Counted from the stretch's first letter, positions 42,710 through 52,550 are shown. The stretch is 64,000 nt of DNA from Flavobacterium sp. (GCF_027484705.1 NZ_JAIXSL010000024.1:1-64000); one strand, 5' to 3'. Notes: generated from the letters alone by a model not told the origin. Numbers and translations: made by a program.

Positions 42710-43961
42710 GCTGTAAGACTAGTTTTTCTTGATTGTAGATTCCGTACACTTTACCATGCATCACCGTTCCTAAAAAAGCCGAATTTTTAGATTTCGACAA
42801 GATGTTTCCTTTAGTAAACGTCCAGTTTTCATCAGGATTAAAAAATGTGATGTTGGCTTTGTTGCCTTCCTGAATCGTCTGGTTTTCAATATTGAAAATT
42901 GACTTCCCAACAGTTAGTCTTTCAATTACGGTTTCTAAAGGCAATAGCGTAAGCAAAGCCCCGAAAGCGCTTTCTAATCCTATAGTTCCATTTTTTGCCA
43001 AATCGAATTCCATTTTTTTGTGTTCAATGTCGATCGGATTGTGGTCGGAAGTAATCATGTCAATTGTTCCATTCAAAACACCAGCGATCAAAGCTTTCCT
43101 ATCAGTTTCCGTACGCAAAGGCGGTGTCAATTTATAACGCGTGTCGAAGCCATCAAGCGTTTCATCAGTCAAAACCAAATGATGCACGGCGACACTGCAA
43201 GTCACGTTCAATCCTTTTGCTTTTGCAACTTGAATTAAATCCACAGATTCTGCAGTTGAAATCGTGGGAATATGAAGTTTTCCACCGGTATATTCGAGTA
43301 AAAACAAATTTCTCGCGACCTGAATTTCTTCCGCTAAAGCAGGAATGCCTTTAAGTCCGAGTCGTGTAGAAACTACGCCTTCATTGACGACACCTTGTCC
43401 TTTGATATCGTTATCTTGTGAATAAGCAATGACCAGACCGTCAAAATCCTGCACATATTGCAAAGCGATTTTGAGCAGGTTCGGGTTGTCGGTATTTTTA
43501 TTGTAATCGCCAAAAGCAACCGCTCCAGCCTTTTTCATATCGTATAATTCCGCGAGATCTTTGCCTAAACTTTCCTTAGTCAATGCGCCAATCGGTAAAA
43601 GTTGTGTTGCCGAATGTTGCGCTTTCGATTGCACAAACTGAATCTGCGATTGGTTGTCAATCACCGGAAAACTGTTCGGTTGCAAAGCGATTCCGGTAAA
43701 ACCACTTTTAGCCGCGACTTCTAATCCGTGTGCGATGGTTTCGCGGTCTTCAAATCCGGGCTCGCCCAAAGACACACTCGAATCGAACCAGCCTTGCGAA
43801 ACATGTAGATTTTCAAGATTGATTTCAGCTAGCTTTTCGTTATTGGGAAGGTTGCTACCGATTTTTTTGAAGATTCCGTTTTCAATATGCAAATCGACCG
43901 TTTGCTTGTGAAACGGACTTTGCGCATCAATGATCGTAGCAGCTCTGAGAATCAGGTTCAT
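42699..43961 (-). CDS. Dihydroorotase-like protein lacking the metal-binding HxH
   Basis: The 420-residue amidohydrolase-superfamily protein resembles type I dihydroorotase: ATIIDAQSPFHKQTVDLHIENGIFKKIG, SDHNPIDIEHKKMEFDLAKNGTIGLE, and an NPDENWTF end. In active enzymes the first beta-strand reads DxHxHxREPG. Here it reads DSSVSLGEPG, with Ser62 and Ser64 in place of both histidines and Gly66 in place of the substrate-binding Arg. Catalysis of the usual kind therefore looks impossible, and a pseudo-enzyme or partner-subunit role is likely. The ATG at 43961 is used because the longer form reaches back into the BatA gene. It overlaps the BatA-domain gene by ATGA. Confidence 0.82.
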   Translation of the reverse strand: MNLILRAATIIDAQSPFHKQTVDLHIENGIFKKIGSNLPNNEKLAEINLENLHVSQGWFDSSVSLGEPGFEDRETIAHGLEVAAKSGFTGIALQPNSFPVIDNQSQIQFVQSKAQHSATQLLPIGALTKESLGKDLAELYDMKKAGAVAFGDYNKNTDNPNLLKIALQYVQDFDGLVIAYSQDNDIKGQGVVNEGVVSTRLGLKGIPALAEEIQVARNLFLLEYTGGKLHIPTISTAESVDLIQVAKAKGLNVTCSVAVHHLVLTDETLDGFDTRYKLTPPLRTETDRKALIAGVLNGTIDMITSDHNPIDIEHKKMEFDLAKNGTIGLESAFGALLTLLPLETVIERLTVGKSIFNIENQTIQEGNKANITFFNPDENWTFTKGNILSKSKNSAFLGTVMHGKVYGIYNQEKLVLQHEQ

Positions 43962-45886
43962 TTGACTAATTTTTGAATGAGTACTTCGAGGGCCAAAAAT
44001 AACAGGGTAAAAATAACAAACCATTTCCAAAGATTGTTATCGGAGCGGTCGGTTTGTAAGGTGTCAAAATAATTTTCAATCGAATCTTTTACGGTGAAAT
44101 CGGACAATAGGTTTTCGGAATTGTTCTCGATGTTGCTTTCGGTTCGGTTGTAATTGAAACTCACATTTTTAAGCAGTTCGTTTTGTTTGAAGATCGCAAA
44201 ATTCCCGGCCTGCTGAGGATAATCGGTGCAGGTCAGTTTGACTTTATTGTTCAAAATCTGTTGGATCGGAATGAATTTCTCGTCTTTATTCTGGATGCTC
44301 AAAATCTCATCTTTGCCCAATAACGCATCAATTAAAATCGGATTGTTTTCTCCAATTGTGTATGCCGAAATCCCAGTCTTTTGGATGCTTTGTGCCATAT
44401 TGTAAAACGTCGGCACAATCAAAGGCGAATTCTGGAAATTGGAATTCTGTTTGTTGAGCGCCGCCGCAAATACATACACCGACGAAAGCGGATTCTGGAT
44501 CGAAGTCAGGAAAATGCTTTGGTCTTCAAAACTCAAAATCGCCGGATTGCTCGTGCTGATGCCAAAGCTCGTTTGCGTTTTCGGATATTGGAAATTGGCC
44601 ACTTGTTTCTCAAAAACTGTTTTAAAAACCGGATTGTTGAAGGCGATTTTGGTAATCAGTTTTTCCGAGCGCTGCAAATTCTGAAATTGCATTTTTCCAA
44701 AACCAGCTAAAAAGCTGTTGCTGTTCGAAACGCTACTTTCACTAGAAGGAATGAAAATCACATTGCCGCCTTTTTCCGCGAAAGTTTTTAAGGTAGTTTG
44801 TAAAGCTTGTGGAATATCATTGAGTTCGTTCAATACTATCGCATCCTGTTTTTCGATGCCGTTATAGTCAAGGCTCGTAAGGTTGAAGTTGCTGTAATTG
44901 AATTCATCGGCAGTATAAATCCGCGATAGGAATCCACTTTTCTCTACATCTCCAATACTCAAAATATTGATTTTTTGCGGTTTGGAAATGCTGAAATAAA
45001 ACGTATTGTCGTACGCCAAACTATTATCGGTAATCGAAAAATAACCGTGGAAATCTTCCTTCGGAATCGTGAAATTCATCGTTTTTTCTTTGCCTTCGAG
45101 CGCGATAATTGTTTTGGCGATGAGTTTTTCACGGTTGTATAAAGCAATCGGAATGCTCTTCAACGCTTCGCCATGCGCCGATAATTTGACCCCAATTTCA
45201 TAGAAATTATCTAAGGTTTGCTGAATGAAAACGCTGTCAATCGAAACGTTGTTTTTCTGTTCGGCTTCGGGCGTGATGAACACGGTATTCCAAGTCGCGT
45301 CGATGCTTTTGAGTTGTTTGGGTTGCAAGCCGTTCGCGTCGGTGATGATGACGATGTCTTTGTTGTTAGGTGCCTGGTGCGATTTGATTTTGGCCATCGC
45401 GCTTTCCAGCTGGAACGGAAGCGGGCTGAACTTCAGTTGCTGCAATTCTCTGCGGATTGATTTGATGTCGGTGTTCCAGAAAGTTTCTGAATTCGTGATC
45501 AACGAGAAATTTTGGTTTTCAGGAATGTGTTCGAGTAAATCTTCAATGGCCCTTTGCAACAACGGGCCTTTTTGTCCTTTGGCCTGCATGCTGAACGAAT
45601 TGTCGAGCACGAGATACATCTCATTGCGGCTGTTTTTGCTGTCTTTGGCTTTGAAATAAGGTTGGGCAAAAGCGAAAATCAGAAACGCCAACAACAACAA
45701 ACGCGTCGCGAGCAACAGCCATTTTTTGATTTGGGAACTTTTTCGGGTCTGGATCGAGATTTCTTTTAAAAAGCGAACATTCGTAAAATATTCCTTTTTA
45801 AAACGGCGCAACTGAAACAAATGGACTAATATCGGAATGATCAGTAAAAATAGGAAGTAGAGGATTTCCGGATGTTTGAATTGCAT
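43958..45886 (-). CDS. BatA/vWA-type membrane protein
   Basis: The 642-residue protein opens with the BatA N-terminal double-membrane segment (MQFKHPEILYFLFLLIIPILVHLFQLRRFKKEYFTNVRFL, then KKWLLLATRLLLLAFLIFAFAQPYF). A von Willebrand A-like domain follows with VLDNSFSMQAKGQKG (MIDAS-type DxSxS). A long extracytoplasmic region comes next, and a C-terminal membrane segment (NNLWKWFVIFTLLFLALEVLIQ) closes it. Such proteins are found with BatA/B aerotolerance-like systems in Bacteroidetes, but no other bat genes are here. It is first gene of the operon. Confidence 0.8.
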   Translation of the reverse strand: MQFKHPEILYFLFLLIIPILVHLFQLRRFKKEYFTNVRFLKEISIQTRKSSQIKKWLLLATRLLLLAFLIFAFAQPYFKAKDSKNSRNEMYLVLDNSFSMQAKGQKGPLLQRAIEDLLEHIPENQNFSLITNSETFWNTDIKSIRRELQQLKFSPLPFQLESAMAKIKSHQAPNNKDIVIITDANGLQPKQLKSIDATWNTVFITPEAEQKNNVSIDSVFIQQTLDNFYEIGVKLSAHGEALKSIPIALYNREKLIAKTIIALEGKEKTMNFTIPKEDFHGYFSITDNSLAYDNTFYFSISKPQKINILSIGDVEKSGFLSRIYTADEFNYSNFNLTSLDYNGIEKQDAIVLNELNDIPQALQTTLKTFAEKGGNVIFIPSSESSVSNSNSFLAGFGKMQFQNLQRSEKLITKIAFNNPVFKTVFEKQVANFQYPKTQTSFGISTSNPAILSFEDQSIFLTSIQNPLSSVYVFAAALNKQNSNFQNSPLIVPTFYNMAQSIQKTGISAYTIGENNPILIDALLGKDEILSIQNKDEKFIPIQQILNNKVKLTCTDYPQQAGNFAIFKQNELLKNVSFNYNRTESNIENNSENLLSDFTVKDSIENYFDTLQTDRSDNNLWKWFVIFTLLFLALEVLIQKLVK

Positions 45887-45902
45887 GCTAAATTTAGTTT
45901 AT

Positions 45903-45932
45903 CAAAAGTAACAATCAATTGTCAATTATCAA
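45903..45932 (-). promoter_or_regulatory. Promoter of the BatA-domain operon
   Basis: On the minus strand, TTG (45930-45932), 19 bases of spacing and TACTTTTG (45903-45910) match the consensus, 17 bases before the start. The segment also contains short CAATTATC repeats. Confidence 0.6.
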
Positions 45933-47282
45933 TTATTTCTTGTCTTTTCTTTTCTTATCGCGTGTTTTTAACATGTTCCTATTCACGGAACCAGAAGTTT
46001 TCTTTTTCGTTTTCGATGGCCCGCCCAAATTGACTTTTTTGTTCTTTTTGGCTTTGTCATGAAACGCACCTTCGCCATCGAGCTTTGGTTTTTTCATCAG
46101 GAACTTGATCGGTTGTTTGTCTTTTTCGGGACCGATCAGTTTGGTTGAGATTTCGACATTTTCCGGGAATGGCAGGATTTGCATTTCCATGTTCATCAAG
46201 ACTTCGGCTTCGAGTTTGAATTCGACTTCGCGCGGCGTGTAGAAACTGATGGCGGTTCCGGTAGCGTCGGCACGACCAGTTCGACCGATACGGTGCATAT
46301 ACAATTCCGGCATTTCAGGCATCTCAAAATTGATAACATGAGTAATGTCGGAAATGTCGAGTCCGCGCGCCATAATATCCGTAGTGATAATACCGCGCAG
46401 ATTGCCTTCCTGGAAAGAAGCCATCGTATTGAGTCTGTAATTCTGCGATTTATTGGAATGGATTACTCCGAACTGACCTTCAAAAGCTTCATCGATACTT
46501 TCGTGGAGCATGTCTGAAATCTTCTTGTTGTTGACGAAAATCAATACACGGCTCATGGCTTCATTTTCTTCAAGCAAATGTTTCAGTAAATTGATTTTGG
46601 TATTGAAATTCGGAACGGCATACGACAATTGCGTAATATTTTCTAAAGGCGTTCCCGATGCGGCAAGGCTGACTTCTTCAGGGAAATCGAAATAATCGTT
46701 GAGAACAGCATCCACTTCATCGGTCATCGTGGCTGAGAAAAGAATGTTCTGGCGTTTCGGTCGCATCATCGCAAGAATCGAAGTCAGTTGCGGACGGAAA
46801 CCGAGGTTGAGCATTTCATCAAATTCGTCAATGACCAACTTGGAAGTTTCGTCAAAACGGATTACGTTGTCGAGCGCCAAATCCATAGTTCGTCCGGGCG
46901 TTCCGACCAAAATGTCGATGCCTTGATAAACCGAAGTTTTTTGGGTATTGATGTTGACGCCACCATAAATTCCTAAAGTTCTCACGGACATATATTGTGT
47001 CAGTTTTTCGACTTCTTCCACAACCTGAACCACGAGTTCTCGCGTCGGAACGAGAATCACAATTTTTGGTGTATGCGTTGGTGTGAATTTATACAGCTTT
47101 AACAGCGGCAACAAATAAGCAAAGGTTTTTCCGGTTCCGGTTTGGGCAATGCCCATCATATCACGGCCTGACATAATCACGGCGAACGATTTTTCCTGAA
47201 TAGGCGTAGGGGTTTTAAATCCTAATTCGTCGATGGCTTTTTGAACCGATTTGGGAAGATTGAATTGCTCGAAAGTGCTCAT
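45933..47282 (-). CDS. DEAD-box family RNA helicase
   Basis: The 449-residue protein has the Q motif region FKTPTPIQEKSF, motif I AQTGTGKTFAY, PTRELVVQ, GTPGR, motif II VIDEFDEM (DEFD rather than DEAD), SAT, LIFVNN, TTDIMARGLDI and HRIGRTGRA. A basic Lys/Gly-rich tail follows (KKNKKVNLGGPSKTKKK...RDKKRKDKK), typical of RhlE/CshA-like helicases acting in ribosome assembly or RNA decay. Cytoplasmic and monocistronic. Confidence 0.92.
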   Translation of the reverse strand: MSTFEQFNLPKSVQKAIDELGFKTPTPIQEKSFAVIMSGRDMMGIAQTGTGKTFAYLLPLLKLYKFTPTHTPKIVILVPTRELVVQVVEEVEKLTQYMSVRTLGIYGGVNINTQKTSVYQGIDILVGTPGRTMDLALDNVIRFDETSKLVIDEFDEMLNLGFRPQLTSILAMMRPKRQNILFSATMTDEVDAVLNDYFDFPEEVSLAASGTPLENITQLSYAVPNFNTKINLLKHLLEENEAMSRVLIFVNNKKISDMLHESIDEAFEGQFGVIHSNKSQNYRLNTMASFQEGNLRGIITTDIMARGLDISDITHVINFEMPEMPELYMHRIGRTGRADATGTAISFYTPREVEFKLEAEVLMNMEMQILPFPENVEISTKLIGPEKDKQPIKFLMKKPKLDGEGAFHDKAKKNKKVNLGGPSKTKKKTSGSVNRNMLKTRDKKRKDKK

Positions 47283-47298
47283 TTGCTTGAATTTTGGG

Positions 47299-47329
47299 CA
47301 AAGGTACGCTTTTTAAAGCCTTCTTTCAA
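47299..47329 (-). promoter_or_regulatory. Promoter of the helicase gene
   Basis: On the minus strand, TTG (47327-47329), 20 bases of spacing and TACCTTTG (47299-47306) match the consensus, 17 bases before the start at 47282. Confidence 0.65.
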
Positions 47330-47355
47330 CAGCAAAATGGCTTCGCCTCAAGATC

Positions 47356-48378
47356 TTACTGTTGCGACATGTTTTGATAGACGATTCCTGAGATTTCTTT
47401 CACCACGGTTGGCAGTTGTTTGTAATCTTTTCCTCTTGTCATTACGGTAATCACATAAGGATTATTGTCAAGATAAATGATGGCTGATTCGCTGAGTTCC
47501 TGCTCGAATTGCGTTCCGGATTCTCCAAATTTGTGCGCCACTTTCGTAGCAGTTGGTAAACTTGCAATAATACCGTCTTTAAAATTGCATTGGCTTAATA
47601 GTTCTGTAGCAAACTCGGAATTTTTATTGCTCAGATAAGAAGCGTTGTAGAGCAATCTCATGAAATAGGTAAATTCTCTGGCTGACATTGGATAGTTTGG
47701 CGCTTTCAAATCTGGGGCCGTCAAACCTACATCTGTGAAAACTTTTTTAAATTGGTTCAAATCCATATTGGCAAACAATAGCGAAGTAGCGTTGTTATCG
47801 GAATAAGCAATCATATAATGAAGCAATTCACGAACCGTATAACTGTGCCCGAGTACAATCGATTTTGACTTGTATTTTGGGTTTTTATCAACCACAAAAA
47901 CTTTGTCGTAATTCAATTGCTTATTGAGTAAGCCCGGATTGGCTTCTTCCATTTTTAAGAACGTAATCAATTCAGGCACTTTCATCAACGAACCCGGGAG
48001 GAATTTTTCATCGGTGTTGATTCCGGTCCATCCGTTGCCATTGTATTCTTTGATGTAACAGGCAGCGGAACTGATGACGCCAATTTTTTTATAATTTTCA
48101 ATCAGATCATTGATGCTTTGTTTGACAGTGCTTAATTTGTCAGACTCACATTTTGTATCCACGAATAAAATGGGTTTGATATATTCATAACCATCCATTC
48201 TTTTGATTTTATAATCACAAGAAGCATCACTCTGAAAACTAGAGGCGTCGTCCGACGATCCGGCTAATTCAGATGCTGCTTTACTTTTTTTTGTGGTGTA
48301 ATAATAAGTAATCGCATTGGTGGCAATCATAGAAATTATAATAATTCCTAACGATTTCTTGTGGGTAAAAAGTTTCAT
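47356..48378 (-). CDS. Class A beta-lactamase-like serine hydrolase
   Basis: The 340-residue protein has an N-terminal membrane anchor (SLGIIIISMIATNAITYYY) and a Ser/Asp-rich linker (SSDDASSFQSDAS). The serine hydrolase fold has SxxK in PGSLMKVP, SDN in AYSDNNATS, and HKFGESG at the KTG position. The altered third motif (KFG) and fold place it among uncharacterised penicillin-recognising serine hydrolases rather than proven beta-lactamases. It faces the periplasm. Substrate unknown; resistance should not be assumed. Confidence 0.8.
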   Translation of the reverse strand: MKLFTHKKSLGIIIISMIATNAITYYYTTKKSKAASELAGSSDDASSFQSDASCDYKIKRMDGYEYIKPILFVDTKCESDKLSTVKQSINDLIENYKKIGVISSAACYIKEYNGNGWTGINTDEKFLPGSLMKVPELITFLKMEEANPGLLNKQLNYDKVFVVDKNPKYKSKSIVLGHSYTVRELLHYMIAYSDNNATSLLFANMDLNQFKKVFTDVGLTAPDLKAPNYPMSAREFTYFMRLLYNASYLSNKNSEFATELLSQCNFKDGIIASLPTATKVAHKFGESGTQFEQELSESAIIYLDNNPYVITVMTRGKDYKQLPTVVKEISGIVYQNMSQQ

Positions 48379-48539
48379 CGTAAGTTAAGTATTTAATAAA
48401 AATTTAAAAAGGCGTTGCGAATTTAATAGATATTTTATAAAAACGCATCACTTTATTAGACAATTAACATTTAAAATACCCTAACTTAATATTGTTTTAT
48501 TTAAAATTTTGAGAACTAGGATGCTACGAAAGCGCCATT

Positions 48540-49304
48540 TTAAAATCCTTCAAATACGCCGAGTCCGAATAAAGCGAAATCGTATTTTACAGGATCCGTC
48601 GGGTCAAATACCCTGAGGTTGGCATCGAGTTCCGACAAAGCTTTGGCGTCGTTTTGTTTCCGCTTCAGCAAACCCAATTTCCGGGCAACATTTCCCGAAT
48701 GCACATCTAAAGGGCAAGATAGTTTTGTGGGTGCAATATTTTTCCAGATGCCTAAATCTACGCCTTTATTGTCCTGACGAATCATCCAGCGCAGGTACAT
48801 ATTGATGCGTTTGGCGGCGGAATTGTTGAGCGGATCGGAAATGTGTTTCTGCGTTCGGTTCTGGTGGTCGATTTCAAAAAACAACTTCTTAAATTGATGA
48901 ATGCTTTGCTGCAGGCTGTTTTCTTGTTGATGTAGCGCGAACACACTTTCAAGCCCGCCATGGTTTTTATAAATGTGCTGCAATCCTTTGATGAATGTAG
49001 CGAAATCGACATTATTGAAAGTGCGGTGTACAAAACTTTCCAAACGATCCAAGTCATTTTCAGTATGCGACATCACAAAATCGTAAGGCGTGTTTCCCAT
49101 TAATGCCATCATTTTGTGCGCATTCTGGATGATCATTTTGCGGTTGCCCCACGATATGGTCGCGGTCAGAAAACCGGCGATTTCAATATCTTCTTTTAAA
49201 GAATATAGATGCGGAATCTGAATCGGGTCGCTGGCTATAAATTTCGGATGGTTGTATAGTTCGGTTTTCTCTTCAAGAAACGAATGTAATTCGGCTTTGG
49301 TCAT
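48540..49304 (-). CDS. TIGR02757/DUF2400 family protein
   Basis: The 254-residue soluble protein has ISWGNRKMIIQNAHKMMALMG, HRTFNNVDFATFIKGLQHIY, KRINMYLRWMIRQDNKGVDLGIW and LDVHSGNVARKLGLLKRKQND, matching the TIGR02757 family that I recall as helix-hairpin-helix glycosylase-like but uncharacterised. The start overlaps the end of the upstream membrane protein gene by four bases (ATGA), so translation is coupled. Confidence 0.78.
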   Translation of the reverse strand: MTKAELHSFLEEKTELYNHPKFIASDPIQIPHLYSLKEDIEIAGFLTATISWGNRKMIIQNAHKMMALMGNTPYDFVMSHTENDLDRLESFVHRTFNNVDFATFIKGLQHIYKNHGGLESVFALHQQENSLQQSIHQFKKLFFEIDHQNRTQKHISDPLNNSAAKRINMYLRWMIRQDNKGVDLGIWKNIAPTKLSCPLDVHSGNVARKLGLLKRKQNDAKALSELDANLRVFDPTDPVKYDFALFGLGVFEGF

Positions 49305-50998
49305 GGTTGTGTTGTTTTCCTGGAATAAAATCCGTCGGGAATATTAGAGGTTCTCAACTGTGGAATGTAATGCAATTTCCTGTCGAAATAATCGATTTGT
49401 TTGAAGTTCACGCAGGGTAATTTCCCATTTCCGTTTGCCCAGATGTAAACGCCCGTATCCGGAGAAAAGTATTTTAAGTTTCCCATTTGATGTTCTTCGT
49501 ACTCGGTTTTGAGGTTCGAGTTTTTATGAGGATAAATTACTTGACTCATCGAAAATTGTTGCTTATTAAAATTCAGTTTTTGTTGATGGTTTCCAAGTGG
49601 AATGGGAAACCATAAAAAGCAAAAAGCCAATACTAATGAACCAAAGCAAAGGCGGTAAATGGATGGCATCGATTTTACAAAAATTGAAAAAGCGATAAGC
49701 CCGAACAACAGTAAAAAAGGAAGCATGAAGCGATAGTGCGGCGAACCATACCATATCAAAGCAAATTGTAAAACCATCAAACTATAAAGAATCCAATAGC
49801 TTTTTTGATTAAAATAACGTTTGGTGAAGTAGGGCATGAGTAGCATTATGACTATAATCATCACATTGAAAACATTACTGGTTCCAGAATATAAAAGCCA
49901 TTTCACAAAGATTTGCCACGCGTTTGAAGTTCCAAAATCTTTACCTGAAATAAAGAACGAATAACAATGCGTACAATCGAATGAGAAATTATAAAGTGCC
50001 GGCGGAATTGCGTAATCGACTTTATAGTAATCTTTAGACAAGGTCGAAGGAAACAACGGATAACCACTCAGTATCGAATTTTTAATGATAAATAAAAACA
50101 ACATTATCAATCCCATCAACAAACTTAAAGCGATTTTTGAAATGATCTTTTTGAAGTTGATTATTAAAAAAAGTAGTGGCAAAAGTAAAATCGGTAGCGC
50201 CGTAACCTTAATGTATACAATGAAAATTGATAATAAAAACAAAACATTAAAGCTGACAATGTCTTCAGTTTTGTATTGTTGGATAAAAAAATCAAAAGCG
50301 ATCAATGAAAAAATCATCACAGCCAAATCCGGCGAAGGCACTTGGCAAAAAGCGAATAAAACCACATTCGCTGTTGGCAATAATCCAATCCATAAATTTT
50401 GTGCACTGCTATTTTTGAAATAATCATTCAACCGGAAAATCGCATATAAATTGCCAAGCAACAAACAAAACCCGTTGAGTTGGTTCAGCCGATCGGAAAG
50501 ATATGAAAATGAAAACGCACTTTGCAAAATGTGCCAACCGCTGGTTTGTCCGAAGAAAAGATGCAGATTCGCCAGGCCTTTCACCAAGCCATATTCGTTG
50601 AGCCATTTGATGGTTTGCACGTAATAGGTTTCATTATCGATGAATGAAGCGTCGGAAACTCCATAAAGTAAAGTCAACAGCAAAGTCAAGCCAAGTAAGA
50701 TTTGCAGTTTTTGGGGTAAGGTTTTGAGTTGATGCCAAAAATTCAAATAAATTGAAGTAAGTTCTTTTTTAAATCCGACAACTATTCCAAATTGTAAAGC
50801 CAACAAAAACAGCTGGAATTCAAAGTTGATACGTCCAAAAATCGCCCAAACACTTGCGAGTATTGTCGTCGTTAACATCCCGAAAATGATCGTGAAAATA
50901 CTTTCAGTCGGTTTGAGCCGTGTGATTTTTTGAAAGCAAAACCCCAAATTCACGAAAGTAAATCCAAGATAGCTCCAATAAAACAGCAGCAGTAACAT
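49301..50998 (-). CDS. Polytopic membrane protein, LIC_10190-like (GT-C-type)
   Basis: The 565-residue protein has about 12-13 hydrophobic segments. After the fifth segment comes DASFIDNETYYVQTIKWLNEYGLVKGLANLHLFFGQTSGW, an acidic loop placed like the first luminal loop of GT-C glycosyltransferases, and the end is a short soluble tail. I recall this pattern as the LIC_10190 membrane protein family. A role in adding sugars to a lipid or surface polymer is possible but unproven. It starts 2 bases after the ABC ATPase stop. Confidence 0.7.
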   Translation of the reverse strand: MLLLLFYWSYLGFTFVNLGFCFQKITRLKPTESIFTIIFGMLTTTILASVWAIFGRINFEFQLFLLALQFGIVVGFKKELTSIYLNFWHQLKTLPQKLQILLGLTLLLTLLYGVSDASFIDNETYYVQTIKWLNEYGLVKGLANLHLFFGQTSGWHILQSAFSFSYLSDRLNQLNGFCLLLGNLYAIFRLNDYFKNSSAQNLWIGLLPTANVVLFAFCQVPSPDLAVMIFSLIAFDFFIQQYKTEDIVSFNVLFLLSIFIVYIKVTALPILLLPLLFLIINFKKIISKIALSLLMGLIMLFLFIIKNSILSGYPLFPSTLSKDYYKVDYAIPPALYNFSFDCTHCYSFFISGKDFGTSNAWQIFVKWLLYSGTSNVFNVMIIVIMLLMPYFTKRYFNQKSYWILYSLMVLQFALIWYGSPHYRFMLPFLLLFGLIAFSIFVKSMPSIYRLCFGSLVLAFCFLWFPIPLGNHQQKLNFNKQQFSMSQVIYPHKNSNLKTEYEEHQMGNLKYFSPDTGVYIWANGNGKLPCVNFKQIDYFDRKLHYIPQLRTSNIPDGFYSRKTTQP

Positions 50999-51000
50999 GA

Positions 51001-51663
51001 TTATACTGAGATTTGCCCATCGACCATCGTGAGTTTGCGGTCGGCCATATTGGCTAAGGTTTCGTTGTGGGTGACGATCACAAAAGTCTGTTTGAATTTG
51101 TCGCGCAAGTCAAAAAACAACTGATGCAGGTTTTCAGCCGCGGCGGTATCGAGGTTTCCCGAAGGTTCGTCAGCAAAGATGATTGCGGGTTTGTTGATGA
51201 GTGCTCTCGCGACAGCCACGCGTTGTTGTTCTCCGCCCGAAAGCGCGCTGGGTTTGTGATCGATGCGGTCGGCCAAACCAAGATATTGCAATATTTCTTT
51301 GGCTTCGGTTTCGGTAGTTGCTTTATTTTTTTTGGCGATCAATGCCGGAATGCAGACGTTTTCCAAAGCCGTGAATTCCGGTAATAACTGATGAAACTGG
51401 AATATGAATCCGAGATGTAAATTCCGGAACTGAGATAATTTTTTGTCATTCATCGTCAACACATTTTCGCCGTGAATGATCAGTTCGGTTTCAGCGTTTG
51501 GTGAAGGACGGTCGAGCGTGCCCAAAATCTGGAGTAAAGTCGTTTTTCCGGCACCCGATGCTCCGACAATCGAGACTATTTCACTTTCCTTAATATGCAG
51601 ATCGACGCCTTTTAGGACTTGAAGTTGGTCGTACGATTTGAAGATATTTTTCGCTGAAATCAT
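51001..51663 (-). CDS. LolD-like ABC transporter ATPase
   Basis: The 220-residue ATPase has Walker [14 protein letters not shown]-loop [18 protein letters not shown], signature [15 protein letters not shown], Walker [14 protein letters not shown] and switch His in IVTHNE. The [15 protein letters not shown] region and size match LolD/MacB-type ATPases, which drive lipoprotein release or efflux with a separate permease. No permease gene is adjacent, as is common for lolD in Bacteroidetes. Confidence 0.87.
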   Translation of the reverse strand: MISAKNIFKSYDQLQVLKGVDLHIKESEIVSIVGASGAGKTTLLQILGTLDRPSPNAETELIIHGENVLTMNDKKLSQFRNLHLGFIFQFHQLLPEFTALENVCIPALIAKKNKATTETEAKEILQYLGLADRIDHKPSALSGGEQQRVAVARALINKPAIIFADEPSGNLDTAAAENLHQLFFDLRDKFKQTFVIVTHNETLANMADRKLTMVDGQISV

Positions 51664-51710
51664 GAGAATGGTTTTGACAAAGAAACGTATAAAATTTGGG
51701 AAATTGTGGC

Positions 51711-52037
51711 TTAAGACGTGGCATCGTCTTCATTTTCTTTTGGCAACAGGAAGCCCAATTTCATACTGCGCAGCATTTTCTTTTCGAAAGCCCAGAAGAA
51801 TTTGAATTGCCCGAACAAAAAACCAATACTCACCAAAAGTACCTGATAAATCGGGAAAATCATCAGCAGACGCACCGGCAAAAACCAAAACCCGAGTTCG
51901 TCTTTCGTCAACCCAATCCACAAGCAAAAAGGCTTTGACAGCTTAGCCGATGCCGTTCCGGTAATCGCAAAAACGATGATGATGATGGTCAGCTGGAAAT
52001 TAGATTGTATTCCCCATCGTTGTCTGAAATTCGCCAT
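51711..52037 (-). CDS. Small membrane protein (DUF6787-like)
   Basis: The 108-residue protein starts [33 protein letters not shown], has two hydrophobic segments (the second in [22 protein letters not shown]), and has a basic then acidic tail. The opening RWGIQSN matches the small DUF6787 family I recall from Flavobacteriia. The start at 52037 is preferred over 52058 because MANFRQRWG is the usual opening. It lies upstream of the ABC ATPase by 47 bases, possibly in the same operon. Confidence 0.6.
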   Translation of the reverse strand: MANFRQRWGIQSNFQLTIIIIVFAITGTASAKLSKPFCLWIGLTKDELGFWFLPVRLLMIFPIYQVLLVSIGFLFGQFKFFWAFEKKMLRSMKLGFLLPKENEDDATS

Positions 52038-52076
52038 AGGGTTAAAAATTGACAGCAAATATAAGATAGAAATCGC

Positions 52077-52484
52077 TCATAACCGCTGTTTGTATCGACT
52101 TTGGAAATACATAAAATAGTTGTAGAGCAAATAGTTCACTTCATAACCGTAATGAATCGAACTGAAGTAATCGATACGCATTTCATATAAATTTGGATCG
52201 TAACTATACGGTTGCGCCACGCGGTTGTTCCATTGGGTGACGAACCGGATGTTGTGGTTTTCGAGGTATTGCAGCCCGTAGAAATTTCTTGGTTTTTGGG
52301 TCGCTAGCCAAGCATCAAAACCGGGCTCGATAATGATGATTTCATATTGCAAAGAATCATTCGCAATGCGAATTGTATCGTTTTTAGCAGCCGTTTCCGA
52401 AGTTGTTTTTGCCACAAGCGGTTTGGTCTGCGAACAACAACAAACCAGGAATATCAAACCGAAAGCGAACAGCAGATTTTTCAT
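52077..52484 (-). CDS. DUF6146-like lipoprotein
   Basis: The 135-residue protein has a lipoprotein signal MKNLLFAFGLIFLVCCC followed by SQTKPL. The core, YEIIIIEPGFDAWLATQKPRNFYGLQYLENHNIRFVTQWNNRV, is a compact conserved domain I recall as DUF6146 in Flavobacteriia. An ATG two codons upstream (52490) is also possible. Function unknown. Confidence 0.65.
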   Translation of the reverse strand: MKNLLFAFGLIFLVCCCSQTKPLVAKTTSETAAKNDTIRIANDSLQYEIIIIEPGFDAWLATQKPRNFYGLQYLENHNIRFVTQWNNRVAQPYSYDPNLYEMRIDYFSSIHYGYEVNYLLYNYFMYFQSRYKQRL

Positions 52485-52550
52485 TTCCAAATACTTTGCA
52501 TAAAGTTAGGAAAAGCAATTTTGATTCTTACTGCAGTTTCGATTTTTAAC

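Noticed and set aside
42699..43961. Calling this gene pyrC
   Set aside because: Both HxH ligands and the REPG Arg are replaced, so the symbol would mislead.
47356..48378. Antibiotic-resistance beta-lactamase
   Set aside because: The third active-site motif is altered and many such hydrolases do not cut beta-lactams; the sequence alone does not support resistance.
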